Of a stretch of 64,000 bases of DNA, positions 45,079 through 61,102 are shown in pieces. Source of the DNA: Scylla paramamosain (taxonomy: Eukaryota > Arthropoda > Malacostraca > Decapoda > Portunidae); NCBI RefSeq assembly GCF_035594125.1, contig NC_087151.1, positions 21,095,636-21,159,635 of the forward strand. The letters are read 5' to 3'. Position 1 is the first letter of the stretch. Every line of letters starts with the position of its first letter. A model generated the notes under the pieces. The model worked only from the letters and a program-made list of their open reading frames with translations. It had not been told where the DNA came from and searched no databases. A program made the position numbers and the translations under genes.

Positions 45079-47036
45079 AAGTTTCTTTTTAGCATTTCAT
45101 CGTTTTTGTACCTAACGTACAATAATAAGACTCATAATACACGTTTTTTTTTTTTCATAAAGTTGTTTTGTTTGTCAGTATAGAGTATTATTCACGTGTT
45201 TTAGAGTTCTGATATCTAACAAAATCGAAAACAGTCATAATACACGGTTGTGATTATATCTTTTGGTATCCCTATATTTACTAAATTTAAGATTTTGTAC
45301 CTAATATGGTGTATCACTTTCATAAACCACATTTTTATTAATGATATTCTGTTACTCATCTTTGAGTATTATTCATATGTTGTAGTGTTTTAACACCTAA
45401 GAACCTCAAAAACACTCATAAGACACGTCTTTGACAATATCATTTAGTTTCCCAATATTGGCTAATTTGCATGTGTTTTGGCGTACCTAATAAACTCGAA
45501 AGCACACCTTTTTGGTAATGTTTTTCTGTTCCTCGAGAATGGCTGTTTTGGATGCATATTAGAGTTTTGGTACCTAAAAAGCTCATAAACACTAGAAAGA
45601 CACAATTTTGATAACATTGTTTAATTGTCCATTTTAGGGTGTTTTCCATGCTTTTTAGCGTTTAGGTGCCTAATATGTTTAGAAACAGGCAAATAACACG
45701 TTTCTGGTAATATTGTTACGTTATCCCATATAGGATGCTTTGCATGCATTTGGGGCTTTAACAACTAACTAGCTCAAAACACTCAAAATATACTTTTTGA
45801 TAAAATTGTTCTGTTTCTCCAAAAAGGGTGTTTAGCATGGGTTTTAGAGTTTTGGTTTGTAAGAATCCGAAAAAAAATAAAAGAAACTTTTTTGGTAGTA
45901 AAGTTGTTTTCTTTTCCAATATATTGTACTTTTCACGCACTTTGGCGTTTTGGTATCTAACAATATATATAAAAAAAAAAAAACATTGATCATACAGTTT
46001 TTTGGTAATGTAGTTCTGTTTTTTTTTTTTTTTTTGCATGCATTTTGACGCTTTGGTACCTAACATGGTGAAAAATACGGTTCTGTTTCTTAATACAGAG
46101 TACTATTCACGTGTTTTAGCTTTCTGATACATTAGAACATCAAAAACACACGTATCACATGTTTGTGATTATATAATTCATTTTTCCCATATTGATATTT
46201 TGCAAGTGTTTTGGTGTTTTGGTACTTAACAAACTGAAAAACACTTAAAACACACATTTTTTGAAATACTTTTTTTTCAGAAATGTATGCATTTTGGCGA
46301 TTTAGGACCTAACATGATGAATAACATTCAAAATACAAGTTTTTTATTAATGATGTTCTCTTCCTCAATTTTAAGTTAATATTCATATGCTTCAGCGTTT
46401 CAACATCTAAGAGCCTTAAAAAAACACTCATATGACACGTTTGAGATAATTTGCATGTGTTTTGGTACCTAATAAACTAAAAAAATAAAAACACCCAAAA
46501 CACATGTTTTTAGTAATGCTGTTCTGTTCCTCCAGACAAGGTGTTTTGTATGTATTTTTAAAGATTTCTTATGTAAGAAGCTAAAAAAAGCTCAAAAGAC
46601 ACAAATTTTTAAAGTTGTTTAGTTTTCTAAATAGAGTTTTTTCCATACTTTTTAGCATTTTGGTGCCTAATTTGCTAAAAAAATAAAATAAAGTAAACAA
46701 GCAAATGACACGTTTCTCGTAATGTCGTTTCATTACCCTTAAACGATGCTTTGCAACCATTTTGGGGATTTGCTACCTAACAAGCTCAAAAACTCTCAAA
46801 ATACACTATTTTGATGAGGTTAATCTCTATAAAGGGTGTTTTGCATGAGTTTTATCGTTTTGGTATATAATTAGCTGAAAACACTCAAAAGCCACGTTTT
46901 TGATAATGTATTCTTTTCCAATATAGTGTGCTTTGCATGAATTTTGGTGGTTTGGTACATAGCAAGTTCAAAACATTCATAATACAGGTTTTTGGTAATG
47001 TAGTTAGGTTTCATACTAATATATTTTTCAATCTGT
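45079..47036 (+). repeat. 11-mer satellite HOR, plus orientation
   Basis: Plus-orientation monomers a to k. Diagnostic words: a GAGTACTATTCACGTG; b GTGATTATATCG and TTGGCTACTTTGC; c TCTCCAGAAAGGG and GGTGAATCAC; d AGTAATATTCATATG and CAGCACC; e TGGTAATATCGTTTAGTTT and CTAATAAACTG; f GTTCCTCCAGAAA; g ACGATTTTGG and GCCTAATATGCTC; h TTTCATTACCC; i TTTTGATGAAGTTG; j TTTCCAATATAGTGTGC; k TTCTTCATATAGGTTTC and GGTGAATAAGACTC. Starting at a (about 45138) the order a, b/c fused, d, e, f, g, h, i, j, k returns to a near 46075. Confidence 0.88.
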
Positions 47037-49690
47037 AAAACACCAGCTCTTCTCTTTTAAACCCCATCTTCTTTTCCTCACTGAACTCAGGTGTCTGAGG
47101 CAACTGACAGTAGCCCCTTTTCTGTTGCCTCCTACTTTCCCTATCCTCATTTTCAATCCAAAGCTGGATGTTGCGTGTATATGTGCAACAGCTCTCGTAC
47201 CCACGCTCTTGAATCTTCCGAGTTTTCCACTATCTGGCTACGACTACAGAGTCACTCTCAAACTAAATTTATCTGTGCTGTATACCTCTCACCTAACTCC
47301 TCTGACAATAAGAAATTCTTTGACTAAACTTCCAAAGTGAGCACATTCTGAATCTCTTCCCTTTTGCAGCGATCTCCATTCTTGGAGACTTCAATGTTCA
47401 CCACCAGCTTGGACTTTCCTCTCCCTTCATTGACCATCCTGGTAAACTAGCCTTCAACTTTGCTATCCTCCACGACCTAGAGCAATTGGTGCAACACCCT
47501 ACTCGTATTCCTGACCGACTTGGAGATACGCCTAACATTCTTGACCTTTTCCTGACCTCTAATCCTGATTATACTGTCACCCTTTCTTCTCCATTGGACT
47601 CCTCCGATCACAATCTCATATCTTTATCTTGTCCTCTCGCTCCAATCCCTTCTCAGGATCCACCTAAGCGAAGATGCCTCTGTCGTTTTGCCTCTGATAG
47701 TTGGGGGGACCTGACTATTTAGCTGATTTTCCTTGGAATGACTACTGCTTCTGTGTCAGAAACCCGTCTTTGTGTGCCGAGCGCATAACAGAGATGATAG
47801 TGTCTGGCATAGAGGTGTACACTCTTCCCTCTTTTTCTCGACCTAAACCTTGCAAACCTTGGTTTAACACAGCTTGTTCTCGTGTTTTATATATAAGCTA
47901 TATATGATAGAGAGGTGGCCCACCAAAGGTACTTAAGCCTTCCATCACCAGAATCTCATGCACTTTATATTTCTTCCCGGAACCATGCAAAGTCTGTTCT
48001 CCAACTAGCCAAAAACTCCTTCATTAACAGAAAGTGTCAAAATCTTTTTTTAAGATCTAACTTCCCTTGTGACTTCTGGCACCTAGCCAAAAATATCTCC
48101 AATAACTTTGCTTCTTCTTCTTTCCCTCCTTTATTTCAACCAGATGGCACCACTGCTATCACATCTATCTCTAAAGCTGAACTCTTCGCTTAAACCTTTG
48201 CTAAAAACTCTACCTTGAACGATTCAAGGCTTTTTCCTCCCTCTCCTCCACCCTCTGACTACTTCATGCTACCTATTAAAATTCTTCGCAATGATGCTTT
48301 CCATGCTGGCCTAAATGCTCTTAAGGCTTATGGACCTGATGGGGTCCCTCCTATTGTTCTCCGAAACTGTGCCTCCGTGCTTGCACCTTGCTTATTCAAA
48401 CTCTTTCAGCTCGGTCTATCAACATCTACCTTTTCTTCTTGCTGGAAGTTTGCCTACATTCAACCTGTTCCTAAAAAGGGTGACCGTTCTAATCCCTCAG
48501 ACTACCGTCGTGCCTATCTAAAGATTTTGAATCTATCCTCAACAGGAAGAAACTTTTGCTGTTGCCTTGGATATATCAAAAGCTTTTGATAGAGTCTGGC
48601 ACAAAGCTGTTCTTCTAAATCTATTAACAGTGGTGTTCTTCAGGATACTTTCCTGTCACCCACTCTCTTCTTATTATTCATCAATGACCTTCTAGACCAA
48701 ATTTCTTGTCCTATTCACTTCTACGCTGATGATAACACCCTGCACTTTTCCACGTCTTTTCATAGACTTCAGAAGTAAACATTTCATGCAGGGAAGCCAA
48801 AGAACGCCTGACTTCTGATCTTTCTAAAATTTCTGATTGGGGCAGAGCAAATTTGGTATTTTTCCGTGCCTCAAAAACCCAGTTCCTCCATTTATGAACT
48901 TGACACAACCTTCCAGACAACTATCCCCTCTTAGTCAATGACACTCAACTGTTCCCCTTTTCTACAATGAGCATCCTCGGTCTGTCCTTTACTTATAATC
49001 TGAAGTGGAAACCTCACACCTCATCTCTAGCTAAAACAGCATCTATAAAGTTAGATGTTCTGAGACGTCTTCGCCAGTTTTTCTAACACCTTCACCCTGC
49101 TGTTATTTCTGTACAAGGGCCTTATCCGTCCATGTATGAAGTATGCTTCACATGTCTGGGAGGGTTCCACTCATACTGCTCTTCTAGACAGGGTGGAATC
49201 AAAAGCTTTTCGTCTCATTACCTCCTCTTCTCTAGCTGATTGTCTTCAGCCTCTCTCTCATCGCTGCAATGTTGCATCTCTAACTATCTTCTACCGGTAT
49301 TTTCATGCTAACTGCTCTTCTGATCTTGCTAACTGCGTGCCTCCCCTCCTCCCGCGGCCTCACCGCACAAGACTTTGTTCTTTCTCCCACCCCAATTCTG
49401 TCCATCTCTCTAATGCAAGAGTTAACCAGCATTCTCAGTCATTCATCCCTTTCTCTGATAAATTCTGCAACTCCCTGCCTGCTTGTTCATTTCCATCTTC
49501 CTCTGACGAATTCCTTCAAGTGTGAGGTTGAAGACTTTTATCCTTCAGTTTTTGAGTACTGCTCTGGACACTTTTTTGGGGACTGGCATCTCAGTGGGCT
49601 TTTTCTTTTTTATTATTTTTTTTTTTTTATTGGATTTTTTGTTGCCCTCGGCCAGTGTCTCTCCTACATGAAAAAAGTAAATAAAAAAAT
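47037..49690 (+). mobile_element. Jockey-like retrotransposon J7
   Basis: Plus-strand copy from inside EN (CAATCTGTAAAACACC) to the 3' terminus (CTCTCCTACATG then an A-rich tail GAAAAAAGTAAATAAAAAAATAAA). It is inserted in a k-type monomer: ATACAGGTTTCTTTGTATGC follows the tail. At least three internal deletions (about 48513, 48549, 48609) remove RT fingers and part of the palm. No (AT)n is seeded at this tail. Confidence 0.91.
47091..49525 (+). pseudogene. Jockey EN-RT pseudogene with internal deletions (J7)
   Basis: EN remnants: [52 protein letters not shown] and [12 protein letters not shown]. Linker: [16 protein letters not shown] and [17 protein letters not shown] fingers: [17 protein letters not shown], then a deletion from DYRR into AYLK, a second removing the segment up to ETFAVALD, and a third removing the segment between HKA and SSKSINS. 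The palm still has CysArg-free YADDNTLHFS in one frame. The tail contains MKYASHVWEGSTHTALL and [14 protein letters not shown] (49136-49525). Several frames are involved and none is usable. Confidence 0.85.
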
Positions 49691-53623
<3,933 letters not shown>

Positions 53624-56368
53624 ATTTTTTTTATGTAGGGACACAGGCCAAGGGCAACAAAAATCCCCCACCAACAAAAAAATATATACAAAAAAAATAA
53701 ATAAATAAATAACCCGCTGAGACAATGGTCCCTGAACAGGTTCCGAAGCGGCAGTCAAAAATGCATGTGTCTTAAATGATAAGTGTCTTGAAGGAATTCA
53801 ATTTACAGGAAGGTGGAAACACATAATCAGGCATGGAGTTCCAAACTTTACCAGAGAAAGGAATTAATGATTGAGAATACTGGTTAACTCTTGCATTAGA
53901 GAGGTGGACAGAATAAGGGTGAGAGAAAGAAGAAAGTCTTGTGCAGAGAGGCCGCAGGTGGAGAGGAGGCATGTAGTTAGCAAGATCAGAAGAGCAGTTA
54001 GCATGAAAATAGCGGTAGAGGGTAGCTAAAGATTTAACTTTGCGTCGGTGAGAAAGAAGCTGATGCCAGTCAGTTAGATGAGAGTTAATGATACGAAAAT
54101 CTTTTGATTCCACTCTGTCTAAAATAGCCGTATGAGTGGAATCCCCCAAACATGTGAAGCATATTCCATGCATGGACGGATAAGGACCTTGTATAGGCTT
54201 AGGAGCTGGGGGGATGAGAAATATTGTCGTAGAAGTCTTAGAACACCTAATTTCAAAGAAACGTTTTTAGCTGGAGATGAGTTTTGAAGTTTCTAGTTTA
54301 GGTTATAAAAAAGATAAAAAAAAAAAAAACAGATGTTCAGTGTAGAAGAGATGAACAATTGATTGTCTTTATACAAGAGAGGATAGTTGTTTGGAAGGTT
54401 GTGTTGAGTTGATTGGTGGAGGAATTGAGTTTTTAAGGCATTAAACAATTAATGCAAACAATTAATCAGAAATTTTAGAGAGATCGAAAGTTAGGTATCC
54501 TTGCGTGAACTGTTTACTTCCGGAAGGGTTGAACGTCTATAGAAAGAAGTGGAAAAATGCAGGGTGGTATCATCAGTGTTGGATTGGATAGGATAATATG
54601 TTTGGTTTAGAAGATCGTTAATGAGTAATGGGATGACAGTGGGTGACAGGACAGTACACTTAGGAATACCTCTGTTAATAGATTTAGAAGAACAGTGACC
54701 GTCAACCACAGGAGCAATAGAACGGTCAGAAAGGAAACTTGTGATGAAGATACAGAGAGAAGAATAGAAGCTGTAGGTGGGTAGTTTGGAAATCAAAGTT
54801 TTAGGAAAGACTCTATTAAAAAAGAAAATAATATGTATAAGGCAACAGCAAAAGTTTTACCAAAATCTCTCAAAGAGGATGACCGAGATTCAATAAGGAA
54901 AAGCCACATCACCAGTAGAGCAGCCTTGACGGAACCCAAACTGGCGATTAGATATAAGTTTGTCAAGTGATATATGTTTAATAATCTTCCTGTTGAAGAT
55001 AGATTCAAAAACTTTAGATAGGTAGGAAATTAAAGCAATAGGACGGTAGTTTGAGGGATTAGAATGCCCACCATTTTTAGGAAAAGGCTGAATGTAGGTA
55101 AACTTCCAGCAAGAAGGAAAGGTAGATATTGAGAGGCAGAGTTGAAAGAGTTTCACTAGGCAAGGTGCCAGCACAGAGACATGGTTTCGTAGAAGAAGAG
55201 GGACCCCATCATGTTCATAAGCCTTCCGAGGTTTTAGGCCAACGAGGGCATGGAAAACTTCATTACGAAGAATTTTAATAGGTTGAAAGAAGTAGTCAGA
55301 GGGTGGAGGAGAGGCAGGATAGCAAAGGATTGAGCGAAGAGTTCAGTTTTAGAAATAGATGTGATAGCAATGGTGCCATCTGTTTGAAATAAAGGAGATA
55401 AAAAAAAAAGAAGGAAAGTTATTGGAGATATTTTTGGATAGATGCCAGAAGTCACGAGGGAAGTTAGATCTTGAAAGATTTTGACACTTTCTTTTAATGA
55501 AGGAAGTTTTGGCTACTTAGAGAACAGACTTGGCATGGTTCCGGGCAGACATATAAAGTTCATGAGATTATGGTGTTGGAAGGCTTAAGTACTTTTTTGT
55601 GGGCCACCTCTCAATTATATACAGCATGAGAACAGGCTGTGTTAAAAAAAGGTTAGGAGGGTTTAGGTCGAGAAAAAGAGTGAGGAATGTATGCCTGCCT
55701 CTATGCCAGACACTATCTCCTCTGTTATGCACTCGGCACACAGATACGGGTCTCTGACATGGATGCAGTAGTCCTTCCAAGAAAAATCAGCAAAATACCT
55801 CCTCAGGTCCTTCCAACTAACAGAGGCAAAACGCCAGAGGCACATCCGCTTAGGGTTATCCAAAGAAGGATTGGAGGGACAGGACAAGATACAGATATGA
55901 GATTGTGATCGGAGGAGCCCAATTGAGAAGAGATGGTAACAGCATAAGCAGAAGGATTAGAGGTAATGAAAATGTCAAGAATACCTGGCGTATCTCGAGG
56001 ACGGCGAGGAATACAGGTAGGATGATGCACCAATTACACTAGGTCATGGAGCATAATTGAAGGCTACTTCACCAGGATGGTCAGTGAAGTGAGAGGAAAG
56101 CCAAAGCTGGAGTTAACACTGAAGTCTCAAATAATGGTGATCTCTGTAAAAGGGAAGAAATAATGTGCTCCACTTTGAAAATAAAGCAGGCAAAGAATTT
56201 TCTTATTGTCAGAGGAGATAGGTGAGAGGAATACAGCACAGATAAATTTAGTTTGAGAGTGACTCTGTAGTCGTAGCCAGACAGTATAAAACTCTGAAGA
56301 TTCGATAGCGTGGGCGCGAGAGCAGGTTAAGTCACTGCGCACATAAAAACAATATCAAGATTTGGATT
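53624..56368 (-). mobile_element. Jockey-like retrotransposon J8
   Basis: Minus-strand copy from a T-run plus GTAGGGACACAGGCCAAGGG (3' end) to inside EN (about 56368). It is inserted between an a-type monomer and a c-type monomer, so the intervening b unit is mostly missing. It is the most diverged of the long copies together with J3, with many small indels. Confidence 0.9.
53772..56342 (-). pseudogene. Jockey EN-RT pseudogene (J8)
   Basis: EN: RSDLTCSRAHAIESSEF and VFLSPISSDNKKI (56342-56127), [18 protein letters not shown] and [13 protein letters not shown] (56033-55803). Linker fragments lie at 55780-55234. RT fingers: CWKFTYIQPFPKNGGHS, SNYRPIALISYLSKVFES and SNRQFGFRQGCSTGD (55174-54890). 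Palm: ISKLPTYSFYSSLCIF with NRGIPKCTVLSP and QSNTDDTTLHFS (54796-54491). Both the GVPQGS motif and the YADD box are altered (GIPKCT, NTDD), so the catalytic centre has decayed. The C-terminal tail is at 54173-53772. Confidence 0.85.
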
Positions 56369-57402
56369 AAAACACAGGTTTTTGGAAAAGTTGTTCTGTT
56401 TCTCTAGAAAGGGTTGTTTGTATCCATTTTTTATCATTCTGGTACCATAAATGGTGAATCACACTCATAATAAACGTTTTTGATGACTATGTTCTATTTC
56501 TTAATATTGTGTAATATCTATTAATTTGTTTCAACGTTTTAGCATCTAAGAACCTTAAAATCACTCATAAGACAGGTTTGTGGTAATATCTTTTCGTTTC
56601 CCATCATTGCATTTGTATAGGAATTTTAGTATATAATGAGCTTAGAAATACTCAAAACACACGTTTTTGATAATGTTGTTATGCTCCTCCAGAAATATTA
56701 ATTTGAATGCATTTCAGAGTTTTGGTACGTAACAAGCTTAAAAACACTGAAACGACATAATTTTAATAATATTGTTTTGTTTTTCAATATATTTTTTTAT
56801 ATCTTTATTTATTTATTTATTCATTTTTTTTTTGTGTGTGTGCTTTGGTGTCTGATATCTTGAAAAAAAAAAAAAACGCAAATCATCCGTTTTTGGTGAT
56901 GTCGTTTCATTATCCTATATAAGATGCTTTGCATGCATTTAGGCGTTTTGCTACCTAACAAACTAAAAACAAAAAAAAAATTTTCTTTAAGGGTGTTTTG
57001 CATGCATTTTAGCGTTTTGGTACGTAAGAAGCTGGAAAACTCTGAAAAGAAACATTTGGTAATGCTGTTTTCTTTTCCAATATAGTGTGCTATAAATGCA
57101 GTTTGGTCTTTTGCTATCCAACAGCTTCAAAAAAAAAAATTTTTGGTAATGTTGTTCTGTTTCTTCATATAGGTTTCTTTGTATTCATCTAGGCGTTTTG
57201 GTTAATAACATGCTCTAAAACACTCAAAATCAACTTTTTAATGAAATTGCTGTTTCTCTAAAAATTGTGTTTTGCATGCTTTTTACCGTTTTGGAACGTA
57301 AGAAGATAAAAACACACAAAAGCCACTTTTTTTTTGTATTTTTTTTCTTCCTAATATAGTGTGCTTTCTATGCATTTTGCCATTTTGGTACCTCAAAAGT
57401 AG

Positions 57403-57580
<178 letters not shown>

Positions 57581-60500
57581 CAGGTGTTTGATATTGTGGT
57601 TGTGGTTTTTCATATGGATTTTCTTGGTAAGCATTTTGGCGTTTTGGTACCTAACATGGTGTATAAGGCTCATAATACACGTTTTTGGTTGTTCTCTTCC
57701 TCAATATAGAGTACTATTTACGTGTTTTAGCGTTCTGATAGCTTAGAACATTAAAAACCCTCATAATTCACGTTTATGATTATGTTTTCGTTTTCCTATG
57801 CTGGCTACTTTTCATGTGTCTTGGCTTTTTGTTACCAATCAAACAGTAAAACGCTTAAAACACACGCTTTAGGAAATGTTCTGCTTTCTTTTTGTGAATT
57901 TTAGCGTTTTGTTATCCAACATGGTGAAACAGACTCATGACAGTCGTTTTAGGTAGTGATGTTCTGTTTCTCAGTATAGAGTAATATTAATTTGTTTTAG
58001 CGTTTCACCACCTATGAATATTAAAAAAAAAATCATAAGAGACGTTTGCGGTAATATTATTTAGTTTTCCCTTATTAGTTGATTTGCATGTGTTTAACCA
58101 ATATGATTCCTAATAAACTGAAAAACTGTCAAAACACATGTTTTTGGTACCTAATAAGTTCAGTTTTTATTTATTTATTTTTTTTTTGATGGGAGAGGTA
58201 ATGCTATTCTGCTTCTTTATATATGTTTCTTTAAATGCATTTTAATATTCTGGTAAGTAACAAGCTCAAAATACTCTTTTTTGATGAAGTACTCCTCTTT
58301 CTCCATTAAGAATACTTTCCATCTGTTTTAGCGTATTGAAAAACACTCACAAGAAAAGTTTTTGGGTAATGTTGTTTTCTTTTCCAGTATGGTGTACTTT
58401 GCATGGACTTTAGCATTCTGATACCTAAGAAGTTCAAAAACATTTATAATACAGATTTTGGTAATATAGTTGTGATTTTTCATATAAGTATCTGTATATG
58501 CCTTTTGGCGTTTTGATATTTAAAATGGTGAATAAGTCTCATAATACACGTTTTTAGTAATCTTGTACTTTTCCTCAATATTATTTACGTGTTTACCTGA
58601 TACCTAAGAAAAACAAAAAGACTCATAACGCCCATTTATGAGTATATCGTTTCGTTTTATTATGTTGGTTACTTTACATGAGTTTTTGCGTTCTTGGACC
58701 TAACAAACTATAAAACACTTAAAAAATACATTATTGGAAATTATCTGTTTCTCCAGAAAATGTTTTTTGTATACATTTTGGCGTTTTTGTACCTAAAATA
58801 GTCAATGAGACTCATAATACACGCTTTTAGTAATAATAATTTGCTTTTCAACATAGAGTAATACTTATTTGTTTTAGCGTCTCAGCACCTAGGAACCTCA
58901 TAAAGAACCCTCACAAAACATGCTTGTGGAAATACCGTTTAGTTTCCTCATAATGGCTTAATTTACAAATGTTGAGGCGTTTTGGTATATAATGAATTGA
59001 AAAATATTTAAAACACTCATTTTTGGCAATATTGTTCTGTCCCTCCGGAAAGGGAGTTTTCATGCATTTTAGAGTTTTAGTATGTAAGAAGCTCAAAAGC
59101 ACTCAAAAGATACGATTATCATAATGATGGTAGTTTTACCATATCAGGTGTTTTCCATGCTTTTTAGCGTTTTGATGCCCAATATCCTCAAAACAGGCAA
59201 ATGACACACTTCTGGTAATGTCGTTTCATCGCCCCATATAGGGTGCTTTAAATGTATCGTTTCGTTTTATTATGTTGGTTACTTTACATGAGTTTTTGCG
59301 TTCTTAGACCTAACAAACTATAAAACACTTAAAACATACATTATTGGAAATTATCTGTTTCTCCAGAAAACGTTTTTTGTATACATTTTGGCGTTTTTGT
59401 ACCTAAAATATTGAATGAGACTCATAATACACGCTTTTAGTAATATATTTTGGTACATAAGAAGCTCAAAAACACTCAATAAACAGTTTATTTGTGAAGC
59501 TATTCTGTTTCTCCATGAGGGGTATTCTTCATGCCTTTTAGCATTTTGCTACGTAAAAGCTGAAGAAAATTCAGAAACCACGTTTTTTACAATGTTGTCT
59601 TCTTTTCCAATATAATATGTTTTGCAAGCGCTTTGGCGTTTTGGTATCTAACAAGTTAAAAAACAGTCATAATGCTGGTGTTTGGTAATGTGGATGTGTT
59701 TCTTAATTAAGGATTCTTTGTATGCATTTTGAACATTTCGTAACTAACATGGTGAATAATATTCATAATGAATATTTTTCTTGATGTTGTTTTGTTTCTC
59801 AATATAGAGGACTATTTTCGTGTTTTAGCGTTCTGATATTTAGCAAAAATAAATAAATTAATAAAAGTAAATAAATAAATAAATAAAAAAAAAAAATAAA
59901 ATAAAATATTGTAAAAAATAAATAAATTATACTGGTTGGTGACTATGTCGTTTCGTTTCCCTATATTGGCTACTTTGCATGTGTTTTGGCGTTTTTGTAC
60001 CTAACAAAGTGAAAAAAAAACAAAAAAAAAACGTTTTTGGAAATATTGTCATGTTTCTCTCCATTAGGTGTTAATTGTATGCATTTTGGCGTTTTGATAC
60101 GTAACACGGTGAATCACATTTATAATAGACATATTTTTCATTTATTTATTTATTTTTTTTCCAATACTGAGAATTATTCATATCTTTTAGTATTTCAGCA
60201 CCAAAGAACTTTAAAAACATTCATAAGATCCCCAGATTGGTTAATTGCCATGTCACCATATTTCCATGGCGCTTTGTTACCTAATAAACTCAAAAAAACA
60301 CTCAGAATACACGTTTTTGGTAATGTCATTTTGTTCCTTCAGTAAGGATGTTTTCATGTATCTTAGAGTTTTGGTAGGTAAGAAGTCCAATAACACTCAA
60401 AAGACAAGATTCTGATATTGTTGTTTTAGTTTTCTAATATATGGTGTTCATGATTCTTAGCGGTTTGCTGCCTAATATTCTGAAAAACACGGAGACGACA

Positions 60501-61102
60501 CGTTTCTGATAATGTCATTTAATTATCCATAATACATGCTTTGCATTCATTTTGGCGTTTTATTAACAAAAAAAAAAAAAAAAAAACACTAAAAACACAC
60601 ATTTTTGATGAAGTTCTTTTTCTCCATAAAGGGTGTTTTACGTGCATTTTAGCGTTTTCGTACGTTATAAGCAAAAAAATAGTCAAAAGCAACGTTTTTT
60701 GGTAATGTTTTCTTTTCCGAAATAATGTGCTTTAAATGTTGTTTGGAGTTTTCGTATCTAACAAGATAAAGAAAAAAAAATTCAAAATACACTTTTTTGA
60801 TGTTCTTTTTTCCATAATAGGTGTTTTACATGCGTTTTACCGTTTTGGTACTTAGGAAGCTGAAAAAAGAGCCATGTTTTTAGTGATTTTATTTTCCGAA
60901 ATAGTGTGCTTTGCATGATACAGGTTTTTGAAAATATAGTTTTCTTTTTTAATAAACGGTTCTTTGTATGTGTATTGGCGTTTTGGTACCTAACATGGTA
61001 AATAAGACAATACATGTTTTTTGTATTTTTTTTTTTCAATATAGGGTACTATTCAAGTGTTTTAGCATTCTAATGGTAAGAACATCAAAAACACTCATCA
61101 TT

